Positions 19,513 to 30,462 of a stretch of DNA of 64,000 bases are shown here, in pieces. The notes under the pieces were generated by a model. It saw nothing but the letters and a program-made list of their open reading frames with translations, had not been told where the DNA came from and did not search any database. Each line of letters starts with the position of its first letter. Position 1 is the first letter of the stretch. This DNA is from a bacterium SCSIO 12741. Lineage in GTDB: Bacteria; Bacteroidota; Bacteroidia; Flavobacteriales_G; Salibacteraceae. Made by a program: the position numbers and the translations under genes. The stretch spans positions 1,736,594 to 1,800,593 of the forward strand of contig CP073749.1 in assembly GCA_024398055.1 (NCBI GenBank). The letters run 5' to 3'.

Positions 19513-19920
19513 CTATTTTTTGCTCGATGCCAGGTAAACGCCAATGAGCATTCCCGCTCCCAGAAAAAATTCAAAAAGCCCAAACAGGCTGATCACCTGA
19601 TGCCAGAACAAGCTCCCTATTTGAGTGCAGGTTCCAACTCCGAGCATCAACCATCCCCAAAATTGAAATTGGGTGAGTACATCCTTGCGACTCCATTCCC
19701 AGCTATTCCAGTGGGCCCAGGTTTCTGTTGAGCTATAGAATTTCCGAGCCGAATACCTACTGAAAAAGACCAATACGATTCCCCAGAAAAGGGAAAATAG
19801 AGGAGTGAAAATCCAATCCGTTGCAGGAGCTGGTCCCAATGGATCCGATAAGTTGATAATGCTCAACACGAGAATGATGGTGAGTTTGGTTTTGGCTGTG
19901 GAGTTCCAGTTTTTGAGCAT
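19513..19920 (-). CDS. Small membrane protein, unknown function
   Basis: 135 residues from the ATG at 19920 (MLKNWNSTAKTKL), preferred over an upstream ATG at 20058 because the added N-terminus looks like untranslated sequence and would run into the opposite gene's promoter. About three to four hydrophobic helices: LTIILVLSIINL, WIFTPLFSLFWGIVLVFF, WGWLMLGVGTC and ISLFGLFEFFLGAGMLIGVY. It ends with a short Lys tail. No family recognised. It is divergent from the barrel gene at 20080. Confidence 0.6.
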   Translation of the reverse strand: MLKNWNSTAKTKLTIILVLSIINLSDPLGPAPATDWIFTPLFSLFWGIVLVFFSRYSARKFYSSTETWAHWNSWEWSRKDVLTQFQFWGWLMLGVGTCTQIGSLFWHQVISLFGLFEFFLGAGMLIGVYLASSKK

Positions 19921-20079
19921 TTGGTGTGAGGTGGGATTTTGGTAAAGATAGTGGGTTTTGGTGGGGCTTATGGCACTCAAAGGGTGTATTTGTAGTACTT
20001 TTTCCGCTCCTTTAATCAGGCAACCCTTTAATAACCAGTGCGATGAACTCCGAGGCAATTGTTCAATTTTTGAACCATC

Positions 20080-20724
20080 ATGCTTTGCCTTAAATTCAAG
20101 CTTCTCCTTGGTTTACTTCTTCTTGCCACCCTTTCAGGCGAGGCTCAAAATCAACACCATCAATTCACATTAGGCCGCGTTGGGGTGAATGACTATGATG
20201 ATCAAGGAGTTCAACTTTCACAGTCCCTATATGGGATTGTCTCCACGTTGGCTTACACCTATACCTGGCCCAGTAAGAAGCACCACCTTCGAGTTGCATT
20301 TACCGATTATAGGTACAGACCAGATTTCAATTGGAGGCACCAGGAATATAAGGTTAACCAGGTCTACCAAAAACACACCAGTTTCATTGATGTTGATTAT
20401 GGTTATAGCATGATTCATCAAGAATCATTTGGCCTTCAACCTTATGTCGGCTACAAAGTCCGATCCGGGAGTTACGGTTTTGGCGTCAAAAATCAGTATA
20501 AGTCTGACCGTAATACCACCTATAGCTATCATTCCGAAAGCATCGGTGTACAATGCGGATTGAGGCCTACTTTTTACTTCGGAAAATCACTGGTGTTTCA
20601 GTTGGACCTAAGTTATGCCCAATACTTCCTGATTGAATACAGCGACGCCTTCGATACCGGATTCAAAATGCCCGATCATGGGTTGTATTTTGGATATCAT
20701 TTTGGGGTTCAGTTTGGGAGGTGA
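20080..20724 (+). CDS. Probable outer-membrane beta-barrel protein
   Basis: 214 residues. Signal peptide at about 1-22 (LKFKLLLGLLLLATLSGEAQ), then alternating polar/aromatic strands typical of small barrels: LAYTYTWPSKKHHLRVAF, SFIDVDYGYSMI, LQPYVGYKVRSGSYGFGV, SIGVQCGLRPTFYF, LVFQLDLSYAQYFL, with a final GLYFGYHFGVQFGR strand ending close to an aromatic residue. No specific family or ligand can be named. Monocistronic by appearance, 110 bases before a T9SS propeller gene on the same strand. Confidence 0.7.
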   Translation: MLCLKFKLLLGLLLLATLSGEAQNQHHQFTLGRVGVNDYDDQGVQLSQSLYGIVSTLAYTYTWPSKKHHLRVAFTDYRYRPDFNWRHQEYKVNQVYQKHTSFIDVDYGYSMIHQESFGLQPYVGYKVRSGSYGFGVKNQYKSDRNTTYSYHSESIGVQCGLRPTFYFGKSLVFQLDLSYAQYFLIEYSDAFDTGFKMPDHGLYFGYHFGVQFGR

Positions 20725-20802
20725 GTCCGTTTTTGTTTCGGAGTTTCTATTTTGAAATTATCCGGAATGCGCTCTCATTCAAACGGATAAATTTTAAAGT
20801 GC

Positions 20803-20810
20803 TAAATTTG
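20803..20810 (+). promoter_or_regulatory. TAnnTTTG promoter -7 box candidate
   Basis: TAAATTTG matches TAnnTTTG exactly, 23 bases before the ATG at 20834. An imperfect hairpin (about 20755-20793), which may end the preceding barrel gene, lies just upstream. No -33 box seen. Confidence 0.4.
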
Positions 20811-20833
20811 GATTATCAACAATCCTTTAAGCT

Positions 20834-23389
20834 ATGAAAACCTTCAAACTAATCCTTCCGGTACTTTTTATTTGTTGTTCTCTCCCAGGCTTTAGCCAAT
20901 CTCCGTATCTCCCTAATGACGTTTACGATGAGGAAAAGCACCCCAGTTTTGTCTATGTCGAAAATGGAGGGCAATTGCATGATATCAACAACCAACTGAT
21001 TAACCACATCAAGTATTACAACGACGAACGTTTACCCAGAATCTATTTGGGTGAAAATGACTTCTACTTTGTATCCGTATCAAAAGACACATCTGGACTT
21101 GATTCCTTATTCCGGATCCGAATGCAATTTGAAGACGAAGCCGGTTATCCCACTATTGTTCCAACCGCTTTGGGTGACGACGAAATTCCGAGAAACTATT
21201 ATTTACCCCATTGTGGTAACGGAGTAGAGGACCAACATGGGTTTGAGCGAATTGTGTATGAAGAGGTCTATCCCTCCATAGATTTTCACTATTACAGTAA
21301 TCGAATTGGCCCTAAAACCTATACCGTTATCCATCCCGGAGGTGATCCTGAAGATATTCTGATGCATTTTACTGGACAGGATTCCATCAATGATTCTACT
21401 AATGGGAGTATAGCGATGTACATCCAACGGCATGCCTTTGTTTTTGAAGAAATGATCGCCTATGAAATCGATGACAATGGAAATACCAATCTGTTGAATT
21501 GGAAACCGACCTACAATAATCAAGGCAATGGTCGGGTATCTATCACTTGTGGAACTTATGATACCGACAAAGTGTTGGTTTTGATGAACGCCATGCCCGT
21601 TCCACAGTGGGCACAATCTAATCCACCCATTCAGAATATGATGTGGAGTACTCACTTACCCAGTTTTTCTGGATATGACCTGGACATTAAGACCGATGTG
21701 GATGACAATGTTTTTGTTGCCAGCGAAATTGAGGATAAAGTATTTCCAGGTGCATCCTTTCACCATGGATATAAAACCTCATATGATGCTGCAGTAGTAG
21801 GTTTTGATGACGACCACAAAAAAATGTTTTTGTGCTATTGGGGTAGTTCGAAGAACGATACCTACATTAAAATTGCCGTAGACCATAACGATCACGTCTA
21901 TATAGGTGGCACTTCAGAGGGTTCGGGATTGATTGTTAAAGGTCCTTCTGGGTCTTATCAAGATAACATTAATCCGGATGCTGTTACAGACTGGATGATC
22001 GGTAAAATCTACTATGGGCAGAACAACGGTACGTTGTTTCGAGGTCAGTTAATATGGTCCACTTACCTGGGAGGAAATGGTGGTTTTGACCAATTTGCGG
22101 ATCTTACCACAGATGATAATGGGAACCTCTATGTCATTGGAAAAGGCAATTCGAATATGCCTATCCAAACCTTATCCGGTGCTTATAACAGTACTTCAGG
22201 TGATGGCGTGATTTACAAATTCAATAGCACTGGGGCTATGCTATGGGGAACCCGATTCGGCAATGTAGCTGTGCCCACTTTTCGTTTCCGTGATATTCAG
22301 GTTGATTCACAAGGTAGAGTTATTGTTTGCGGTTCAGTTCCCAATGCCGGTACGTTTCCATTGGTGGATCCTGGAGGAGGGGCGCATCACCCGACCTATG
22401 CAGGAGGAAGTTATGACGCTTTTCTAACCATTTTTAATCCCAATCATAGCATTTTTATGAGTAGTTATTTAGGTGGGACTGGATTGGATATTGGCTACAA
22501 TTTGGCTATTGATGCTTCTGACAATATATTCCTTACCGGGATGGTAGACAACACTGGATTTACTACTCTTGATGCGGGTAATGGGGCTTATTTTGACAAT
22601 TCCTACAATGGTACAGGAACACAATCTTTGATTATCGGAGATGCATTTATTAGCAAGTTTGACAAAGATGGAGTATTGCTTCATTCCACCTATTACGGTG
22701 GTCGGGCAGATGAAAACGGCTGGGATGTAGAAGTGGATATTAATGATAACCTTTATGTTTTTGGTTCGACCACCAGTGATAACCTCCCTTTAAAACCCTT
22801 GGCCCTGGCCTACCAGGAAAATGCCCAATCGAATGGTAATGACGATGACGAGAATTCATTCCTTACCGTATTTGACCCTGATTTTAAACACAAATGGGCT
22901 ACCTATTTGGCCAATGCCGACCCCACTGTGTCGCCATCAACAAATAACGTCCTAAGTTATGGTTATAGCATGGCCACATCATCTAACGAGCGACTTTATT
23001 GTGTTGGGTTTTATGGACCTCCTAATGCACCAGGGGCCTTCCCTTTAGTCGAGTACCCTGGAGGTTTTTTCGATAATACTCCAAACGGAACCTACCTAAC
23101 AGCATTTAATGTTAATTATCAAACCCTCTCCGCTTTGAATTACGATAAAACAAAGATGCCATTTAGGGTCTACCCTAATCCGGCGAGCACATCGATAATC
23201 ATCGAGGCATTAGGGTCAATGGAAGGAGTTCGAAAGATTCGTGTGTATAATAGTTTGGGTGCGATAATTCACGTTGGTGAGAGTGATTTGAATTCGAGTT
23301 ATAGAATTGATACGCGAATCTGGGATTCCGGAATCTACTTTGTCCATGTTGGAGCGGAATCCCAAAAAATTGTGATCTTCAGAGATTAA
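20834..23389 (+). CDS. T9SS-secreted SBBP-type beta-propeller protein
   Basis: 851 residues. Signal peptide (MKTFKLILPVLFICCSLPGFSQ), then an N-terminal domain (~35-220) beginning F.YVENGGQLHDIN and containing YPSIDFHYYSN, the module that precedes SBBP propellers in Bacteroidota (DUF7948-like). Propeller blades with WSTYLGGNGGFDQ / DDNGNLYVIGKGNS and STYYGGRADENGWDVEVD-type motifs follow (~250-745). The C-terminal ~80 residues (RVYPNPASTSIIIEAL ... GIYFVHVGAESQKIVIFRD) form a type A T9SS sorting domain. Expected at the cell surface or released; no catalytic residues recognised. It is followed after 14 bases by another T9SS propeller gene, so the two are likely co-transcribed. Confidence 0.9.
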   Translation: MKTFKLILPVLFICCSLPGFSQSPYLPNDVYDEEKHPSFVYVENGGQLHDINNQLINHIKYYNDERLPRIYLGENDFYFVSVSKDTSGLDSLFRIRMQFEDEAGYPTIVPTALGDDEIPRNYYLPHCGNGVEDQHGFERIVYEEVYPSIDFHYYSNRIGPKTYTVIHPGGDPEDILMHFTGQDSINDSTNGSIAMYIQRHAFVFEEMIAYEIDDNGNTNLLNWKPTYNNQGNGRVSITCGTYDTDKVLVLMNAMPVPQWAQSNPPIQNMMWSTHLPSFSGYDLDIKTDVDDNVFVASEIEDKVFPGASFHHGYKTSYDAAVVGFDDDHKKMFLCYWGSSKNDTYIKIAVDHNDHVYIGGTSEGSGLIVKGPSGSYQDNINPDAVTDWMIGKIYYGQNNGTLFRGQLIWSTYLGGNGGFDQFADLTTDDNGNLYVIGKGNSNMPIQTLSGAYNSTSGDGVIYKFNSTGAMLWGTRFGNVAVPTFRFRDIQVDSQGRVIVCGSVPNAGTFPLVDPGGGAHHPTYAGGSYDAFLTIFNPNHSIFMSSYLGGTGLDIGYNLAIDASDNIFLTGMVDNTGFTTLDAGNGAYFDNSYNGTGTQSLIIGDAFISKFDKDGVLLHSTYYGGRADENGWDVEVDINDNLYVFGSTTSDNLPLKPLALAYQENAQSNGNDDDENSFLTVFDPDFKHKWATYLANADPTVSPSTNNVLSYGYSMATSSNERLYCVGFYGPPNAPGAFPLVEYPGGFFDNTPNGTYLTAFNVNYQTLSALNYDKTKMPFRVYPNPASTSIIIEALGSMEGVRKIRVYNSLGAIIHVGESDLNSSYRIDTRIWDSGIYFVHVGAESQKIVIFRD

Positions 23390-23403
23390 TAAGGATATCA
23401 AAA

Positions 23404-24837
23404 TTGAATAAGCATAAAACATACCTGCTCATATTTTTTGCGTGCTTGAATTTCCTTTCATTGAATGCTCAGAAATGGGCACCCGTAGGAGTAGGATTTG
23501 ATCGTCCACCGGTCCTATACACAGATACATTTAACGACTTGCTTTATGCAGGTGGTCAACCTAAGTACTCAGCTGATTCTATATTGTTAAGAGGAATAGC
23601 TTCGTACGATGGGAATCAGCTAAAGCCTCTAAACAAAGCAAGCTCCACCTGTGGCTTTAATTTTTGTTCGTTTGCTCAGGTTATGCAATTTTATAAAGGT
23701 GCATTGTTTGTAAAGGCTTTTAATGAGACACTCGAGGACACTATAAATGCCTTGGGCCTTGCCAGCTGGAACGGAAATCAATGGTCAAGTGTAGGAGGAG
23801 GAGTGCGTTATGATGATACTGGCTCTGGAGATATTAGAGAAATGGTTGTTCACAACAACAGACTTCACGTAGCAGGCAGTTTTCGCTATGCAGGAAATGT
23901 TTTGGCTAATAAGGTGGCTGCCTGGGATGGGAACAAATGGACTTCCGTAGACAGCGATACTTCCTTCTGGACCAAACAGTCCTGGATTGAAACCTTAGCC
24001 TTTTATCGGGATGAGCTATACATAGGAGGCACCTTTAGAACCGAAGACAAATCAATCCACGATGTGGCGCGCTGGGATGGTAGCACATGGCAACCAGTAG
24101 GAACAACCTATACCATGTTTGATGAAGGACTGATCACTGATATGATTGTCTATAAAGATGAACTCTATATTGGTGGGTTCTTCCTTGAGCCTAACTCTCC
24201 GGGGAATTTTGTAGCGCGTTGGAATGGTACGAATTGGAATCGGGTAGGTGATGGCCTTAGACATAGCAGTGGTGGCGGTTTTGTGTCCAAAATGGAAATT
24301 GTCAATGACAAGCTATTGATTACAGGAATGTTTGACCAGGCCGGAGATATTCCGGTGGACAATATTGTTACTTGGGATGGACTGCGTTGGTGCACATTTG
24401 ATACCACTAATAGTTTTGGGTCACAAATCCCGGTTGATCACTTTACCTATTTCAGGGATACATTTTACATTGAGACGGCCGAATACCTGAATGGTGATAC
24501 CATGAACTATTTCGCCAAATGGAATGGATCTTTGGACCCGGTTAGTTGTAGTAAGGAGTATCCTTTGTCCATTTACGATAACGAGGGTATTGTCACTACC
24601 AATGAATTCAGAATTTACCCCAATCCGGCGAATCAGGAGCTTAGAATCATTCTGTCTCAAGAAGGCACTGAAAGATTGAGTTGGCAAGTAACAGACATGA
24701 ACGGAAAACAATACGACCGTTCCGTTCTTCACCAATCCAGGAACACAGAAGCAATTCTGAACACAGCAGAATTGCCTCCGGGAATTTACTTTCTCAATAT
24801 CAATGGGAAGTATGCTCGGTTTGGAGTAGTGAGGTGA
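23404..24837 (+). CDS. T9SS-secreted W-D-G repeat beta-propeller protein
   Basis: 477 residues. Initiation is probably at TTG (23404): it is directly followed by a good signal peptide (NKHKTYLLIFFACLNFLSLNAQ) and there is no in-frame ATG close upstream. Five or so blades share the pattern [LV]A.W[DN]G..W..VG, for example WNGNQWSSVGGGV, WDGNKWTSVDSD, WDGSTWQPVGTTY and WNGTNWNRVGDGL, alternating with NNRLHVAGSFRYAG / KDELYIGGFF-type strands. The tail (FRIYPNPANQELRII ... PPGIYFLNINGKYARFGVVR) is a type A T9SS sorting domain. The gene lies 14 bases after the previous T9SS gene on the same strand. Confidence 0.85.
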   Translation: MNKHKTYLLIFFACLNFLSLNAQKWAPVGVGFDRPPVLYTDTFNDLLYAGGQPKYSADSILLRGIASYDGNQLKPLNKASSTCGFNFCSFAQVMQFYKGALFVKAFNETLEDTINALGLASWNGNQWSSVGGGVRYDDTGSGDIREMVVHNNRLHVAGSFRYAGNVLANKVAAWDGNKWTSVDSDTSFWTKQSWIETLAFYRDELYIGGTFRTEDKSIHDVARWDGSTWQPVGTTYTMFDEGLITDMIVYKDELYIGGFFLEPNSPGNFVARWNGTNWNRVGDGLRHSSGGGFVSKMEIVNDKLLITGMFDQAGDIPVDNIVTWDGLRWCTFDTTNSFGSQIPVDHFTYFRDTFYIETAEYLNGDTMNYFAKWNGSLDPVSCSKEYPLSIYDNEGIVTTNEFRIYPNPANQELRIILSQEGTERLSWQVTDMNGKQYDRSVLHQSRNTEAILNTAELPPGIYFLNINGKYARFGVVR

Positions 24838-24850
24838 GATTATTTGTATT

Positions 24851-24880
24851 CCTCCTCGGGAGGTTACTTTCTGTTTTTAA
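24851..24880 (+). terminator. Possible terminator
   Basis: CCTCC (24851-24855) pairs with GGAGG (24859-24863) over a 3-base loop, followed by TTACTTTCTGTTTTT. It lies just after the T9SS gene pair; the stem is short. Confidence 0.4.
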
Positions 24881-25028
24881 AGTGACAACTCGAAATCGTA
24901 GGGTCCTATAATTCTTCTTATGTTAAACAACCCCTTATTTTAACAAGATAACTCCATCCATATCAATCACCCCCAAAAATTCCAATACCTTCGCGCCGCC
25001 AAATAAAGGCAACTCGTAAACAAGTTAA

Positions 25029-26656
<1,628 letters not shown>

Positions 26657-26657
<1 letters not shown>

Positions 26658-26730
26658 TTTTAAATGATCAGGGTCAATTTTAAATTTTCAAGGAATTTAA
26701 AATTTAGAGTTTAACTTGATCATTTAAAAT
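26657..26730. repeat. Long AT-rich nested inverted repeat
   Basis: A perfect 14-bp outer pair (ATTTTAAATGATCA at 26657-26670, its complement at 26717-26730) encloses an inner perfect 11-bp pair (AATTTTAAATT at 26676-26686, complement at 26694-26704). The whole can fold into one hairpin of about 74 bases beginning at the ABC-F stop codon. No T-run follows, so it may be a 3' RNA structure or a protein-binding palindrome. Confidence 0.7.
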
Positions 26731-26793
26731 TCAATCAAAGCACACACGATTTTCCGGTTTCCACAGTTCTAAAGAGGTAAGCCCTATACCCGT

Positions 26794-29700
26794 TTGAAAA
26801 ACCTCTCCACCGTCCTCGTTCTCATCTTCGTCCTCGCCCTGACACCCCAAGCGTCGGCTCAGGAACAAGAATTCAAGGTTAAGGAACTAACACGGACTCC
26901 ATTCGTCGGGCAATCGCTCGAGTTTGCCATCATCAGTTACCACTGCGAAAAGCCTTTCATAGGGTTAGCCACGCAGCAGGGAAAAGAACTTTTGGCGCCC
27001 ATTTATTATAACCTCAAGCAGGTTACCATTCAGCATGAGGAATTCTACTTAGTCATAGATTCTGCCGATGCTTTTCTCCTCGATATGGACGGCAATCGGT
27101 TGGATATTCCGGCTCAAGTTCCCGTTTTGCCTGTATCTGATGACTTACAAGCGAACTCTTACAATTATCCTTACTACGGTTTTCAGGAAGGAGGAGCAGG
27201 AGATTTTTACTACAGCCAATTATGGGAGTATCCGGATGGGGCTTTGGCGGATCGCTATTTAAAGGAATTGGCCAACCTTCGTTCTAAAAAGGTGTTGGTT
27301 TTTGACAAGCCACTCAAGGCTTGGAATCGGCATTTTAAATCGGGTAGGCTGTGGGTAGAAACGGAAGCCTACAACTACGTTTTTGATTCCACTTTCCAGT
27401 TGCTATACCAGACGGATCAGAAGATCATTGACGTGTTTGAGCACCACCTATCGGTCATGGATCCTGAGCTCTATGATGAGCGCCTTTGGCATAGCTTTTT
27501 GCGCAGTGAACATCCACATCATCGAGCGTTTCTAATAGGCTACGATACCCGGCCCAATAAAGCCTTGATTGACTTTGATGGAAATCCCATTCTTCCACCG
27601 GAGTATGAAGCGTTTTCGGTTTTCTACGAAGAATCTGGAGAGCCTGTTATTTGGGCTAAAAAAGGTGAAGGCCATTGGGTAATGGATAAGCAGGGCAATA
27701 CCAAGGCGGGACCATTTATTTTGGGTAATGCTCCTCGACCAGAGGCCTATATGGACTTTATAAAGCGCAAAAAGAAGTACAAGCCGGAGTACCTGTTTAC
27801 GGATTATAAATACAAAGAAATCCGCTGCCTGTCTTCCTTGGACCACCCACTAAGCGGCTCTCTTGTTTTTCAGGATCCGGAATCGGGGAAGTTAGGATTT
27901 GTCAGCAAGCATGGTGAGGTACAGTTAGACCCCACTTACGACAGCTTTTATCATTTCCGCTACCCGTATCGAAAAATGCCGGCTAACTACGGCGTCAGCG
28001 AAGTGACTTATACCGGGTACTACCATAGCCCCTGGCTTTTTACACCACTCCCTGATATACCTATCAAAGTGGTCATTGGGGATACTCTATTTGGAGTTTG
28101 GTCGGGCACCACTCCAAATCCACCCATGTATCGAGCTATGGACATCGAGCAATTGAAGTCGAAGGGTGGAGGGCTTTATGCTTTGGGCAGGTATCCGAAG
28201 GTGTTTATTGATCAACAAGGAAGGCCTTTTAAGAATAAACCGGAAGCCGGGATGACTCTTTTAAACGACAGCTTAATCAAACTCCATTGGGAAGATCGTG
28301 AGGAGATCTACTTACACGTCGATACGGGTTGGGCCATGTTGGTTGAGGCGGATCAATTGAGTTACTTAACCTCCAGAATTCAAATCAGGCAACTAAGACC
28401 TGGGCGTCATGTTTTTCAGTCCGGGATAAACCGCATATTGGTGGAAGATTCGGGCCGGGTAAAGTTGTTTGATATCCCGACTAAAAACTATGTCAATCCT
28501 GCCTTTCCCATTCACCGGATACCGGGTGATCTCGACGTGGTTTATGCTATTGAATTGGTTCAGAATGCAGGGTTTTATGGGTACAACGTGGCTGCCAAAA
28601 TGCTGGTGGATAGCGGTTTCACTATTCTCAAAAATCAGGTTCGATCGGTGATGGCTTTGAAGCATGGATACTTGATTCAAACCTGGGGGGATACGGGACC
28701 AAAATTGTATGACGCTGATTTCAATCTTCGTACCGATGTCCCTCAATTGTTTGGAAGGAGGAGTGGAAATTTAATAGTAGTATACAAGGACAGTTATTCA
28801 GGGGTTTTCGACCTGAGTACGGAAAAGGTAGTCGTAGCGGCAAATCGAAGCGAAGCGATCCATTTTTACAGCAATAAATACTTCGGTCAGGCTAATATTC
28901 TCTATGATGATCAGGGTACCCGAATCATGCAAGGAGTGCAGGACGCCAAGGTTTACGGAACGGGTTTACTCATTCAAAAAGCAGGCCGTTGGGGCTATTA
29001 TCAGGATGGTGTATTTCGAATTCCTGTGAGCTATACTAACATCCGGGATCAAGGCAGTTTTTTGGCCTTAGAAAACCAGGATTCGATCGAGGTCTATTCT
29101 TATCCGGAAAAACGCATTACTACATCAGGAGAGGAGCTCATCCCTATTCAATTTGGGCACCGTACTTACATCAAGAATTACCTGCTAGGACGAGATTCTT
29201 TGTACCGGGTTTTGGATTACAAAGGTGTTCCGAGATGTGGTTGGCTGACTGAAGATACCTTGATCAACAATAGTGCTTGGCTGCAGATCGTGATGGAAGA
29301 GTACAGAAGGCCTCAAAACTTACCCGAAATCAGCTATATCGCGAAGTCTCATTTTTTTGCCAATTACCTGTTTCGGGGATCCATGATTTCAAGTGGATTT
29401 CAAAAGGGGAAAGAATCTCTGGTAAGCTTTACCGATGTAAAAAAGCACGGGCGAAGGCTGTACGAAACCCAGCGGATTTGGGAAGGAGGAATGCAAATCA
29501 TTAAGCTGGATGATGTTTTGAAAGTGGACACCAACCTGCAACAGCAACTGATTACTCGTTTGCAAGCCCATACACGGCGAAATGGCCGGCAAGAGATGGT
29601 CTGCTTCCCCAAAGAACAAATGGACCTCATTTTGAACAGTTTTTCGGTAAACGAAAAGGGGCTTTATTTCCATTACGATGATAGTGATCGCTGGTCGGCT

Positions 29701-29817
29701 AATCAACTTTCGGTAAGGCTTCAGGTAGATTTTGCCGACCTTCAGGAATGGATCCGGGACGATAGCATTATCTGGCAATTTTTGGATCGCTCGAAAAGTC
29801 TTCATTCAAATCATTGA
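26794..29817 (+). CDS. Secreted WG-repeat-like protein
   Basis: 1007 residues with a likely TTG start at 26794, preceded by AAAGAGGTAAG and followed at once by a clean signal peptide (KNLSTVLVLIFVLALTPQASAQ). The rest is built of degenerate WG-type repeats: GKELLAPIYYN, GNPILPPEYEAF, GKLGFVSKHGEVQLDPTYD, GRWGYYQDGVFRIPVSY. These resemble the WG (KWG) repeats of Bacteroidota, which pair a 'G.WG....G....P.Y' strand pattern, though most copies here have lost the WG itself. No T9SS tail, lipobox or transmembrane helix, so it is probably periplasmic. A C-terminal ~100 residues with acidic and basic clusters (WIRDDSIIWQFLDR near the end) has no recognised domain. Function unknown. Confidence 0.75.
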   Translation: MKNLSTVLVLIFVLALTPQASAQEQEFKVKELTRTPFVGQSLEFAIISYHCEKPFIGLATQQGKELLAPIYYNLKQVTIQHEEFYLVIDSADAFLLDMDGNRLDIPAQVPVLPVSDDLQANSYNYPYYGFQEGGAGDFYYSQLWEYPDGALADRYLKELANLRSKKVLVFDKPLKAWNRHFKSGRLWVETEAYNYVFDSTFQLLYQTDQKIIDVFEHHLSVMDPELYDERLWHSFLRSEHPHHRAFLIGYDTRPNKALIDFDGNPILPPEYEAFSVFYEESGEPVIWAKKGEGHWVMDKQGNTKAGPFILGNAPRPEAYMDFIKRKKKYKPEYLFTDYKYKEIRCLSSLDHPLSGSLVFQDPESGKLGFVSKHGEVQLDPTYDSFYHFRYPYRKMPANYGVSEVTYTGYYHSPWLFTPLPDIPIKVVIGDTLFGVWSGTTPNPPMYRAMDIEQLKSKGGGLYALGRYPKVFIDQQGRPFKNKPEAGMTLLNDSLIKLHWEDREEIYLHVDTGWAMLVEADQLSYLTSRIQIRQLRPGRHVFQSGINRILVEDSGRVKLFDIPTKNYVNPAFPIHRIPGDLDVVYAIELVQNAGFYGYNVAAKMLVDSGFTILKNQVRSVMALKHGYLIQTWGDTGPKLYDADFNLRTDVPQLFGRRSGNLIVVYKDSYSGVFDLSTEKVVVAANRSEAIHFYSNKYFGQANILYDDQGTRIMQGVQDAKVYGTGLLIQKAGRWGYYQDGVFRIPVSYTNIRDQGSFLALENQDSIEVYSYPEKRITTSGEELIPIQFGHRTYIKNYLLGRDSLYRVLDYKGVPRCGWLTEDTLINNSAWLQIVMEEYRRPQNLPEISYIAKSHFFANYLFRGSMISSGFQKGKESLVSFTDVKKHGRRLYETQRIWEGGMQIIKLDDVLKVDTNLQQQLITRLQAHTRRNGRQEMVCFPKEQMDLILNSFSVNEKGLYFHYDDSDRWSANQLSVRLQVDFADLQEWIRDDSIIWQFLDRSKSLHSNH

Positions 29818-29867
29818 CCACTTAATCAAGGCCTAAAAGCTTAACACTCAGTTCACGAAAAGTCATT

Positions 29868-29875
29868 TAACTTTG
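29868..29875 (+). promoter_or_regulatory. TAnnTTTG promoter -7 box candidate
   Basis: TAACTTTG matches the consensus exactly but ends only 8 bases before the ATG at 29884, so transcription from it would give a nearly leaderless message. Confidence 0.35.
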
Positions 29876-29883
29876 GGCGTATC

Positions 29884-30462
29884 ATGTTCAAGCTCAAGAT
29901 ATACGCTGTTCTATCACTGGTTTTTCTGGTCTTTTTCGCAGGAAGGTGTCAATACGGGTGCACTGATCCTGAAGCTATGAACTACGAAAGTCGGGCCGTT
30001 AGAGACGATGGTTCTTGTGTTTTTGAGTACGAATATGGCTGTACCGATCACAACGCTAACAATTACGATATCCAGGCGCTTTATGATGATGGAAGCTGCC
30101 GGTTTGATGTGGATCAATTTGAAGGTAGTTACTATGTATCTGATACTGTGGTCGGCATCCAAAGCTCGGACACCTCCATCTTTTCCTACCAGATGAGGAT
30201 TGTAAAAGATGGTGACAACACCAAGCGTATGGTCTTTTGGGGCCTTAGTGGATTGGTGCCCAGAGAGGCCGTTTGCCGGGCGGATGTGAATGACACCACG
30301 TTCTCCGTTAGAGGCCAGGTTGCGGGTGGCGACAGATCCTGGGGTCGATTTGAATACCTTTTGGGATCAGGCGAGCTTAAGAAAGACACGCTCCGTTTCG
30401 AATACAAAATAAGAAACGATCAGAACGAAGAATACTTTGGGTTTGGTAAAGCTGTTCGCTAA
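29884..30462 (+). CDS. Secreted protein with two CTD..A.NY...DDGSC repeats
   Basis: 192 residues. A signal peptide (~1-20, VLSLVFLVFFAGRC) is followed by two copies of a short Cys-bounded repeat: GCTDPEAMNYESRAVRDDGSC and GCTDHNANNYDIQALYDDGSC, each read here without its first or last residues as needed. This unit is known from many Bacteroidota and marine surface proteins, often in long tandem arrays, and its acidic DDGSC end suggests cation binding (inference). The remaining ~130 residues (from FEGSYYVSDTV) look like a lipocalin- or DUF4377-like beta fold but cannot be assigned. The cysteine after the hydrophobic segment is preceded by Arg, so it is a poor lipobox. It is convergent with the PBP1A gene, with abutting stop codons. 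Confidence 0.75.
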   Translation: MFKLKIYAVLSLVFLVFFAGRCQYGCTDPEAMNYESRAVRDDGSCVFEYEYGCTDHNANNYDIQALYDDGSCRFDVDQFEGSYYVSDTVVGIQSSDTSIFSYQMRIVKDGDNTKRMVFWGLSGLVPREAVCRADVNDTTFSVRGQVAGGDRSWGRFEYLLGSGELKKDTLRFEYKIRNDQNEEYFGFGKAVR

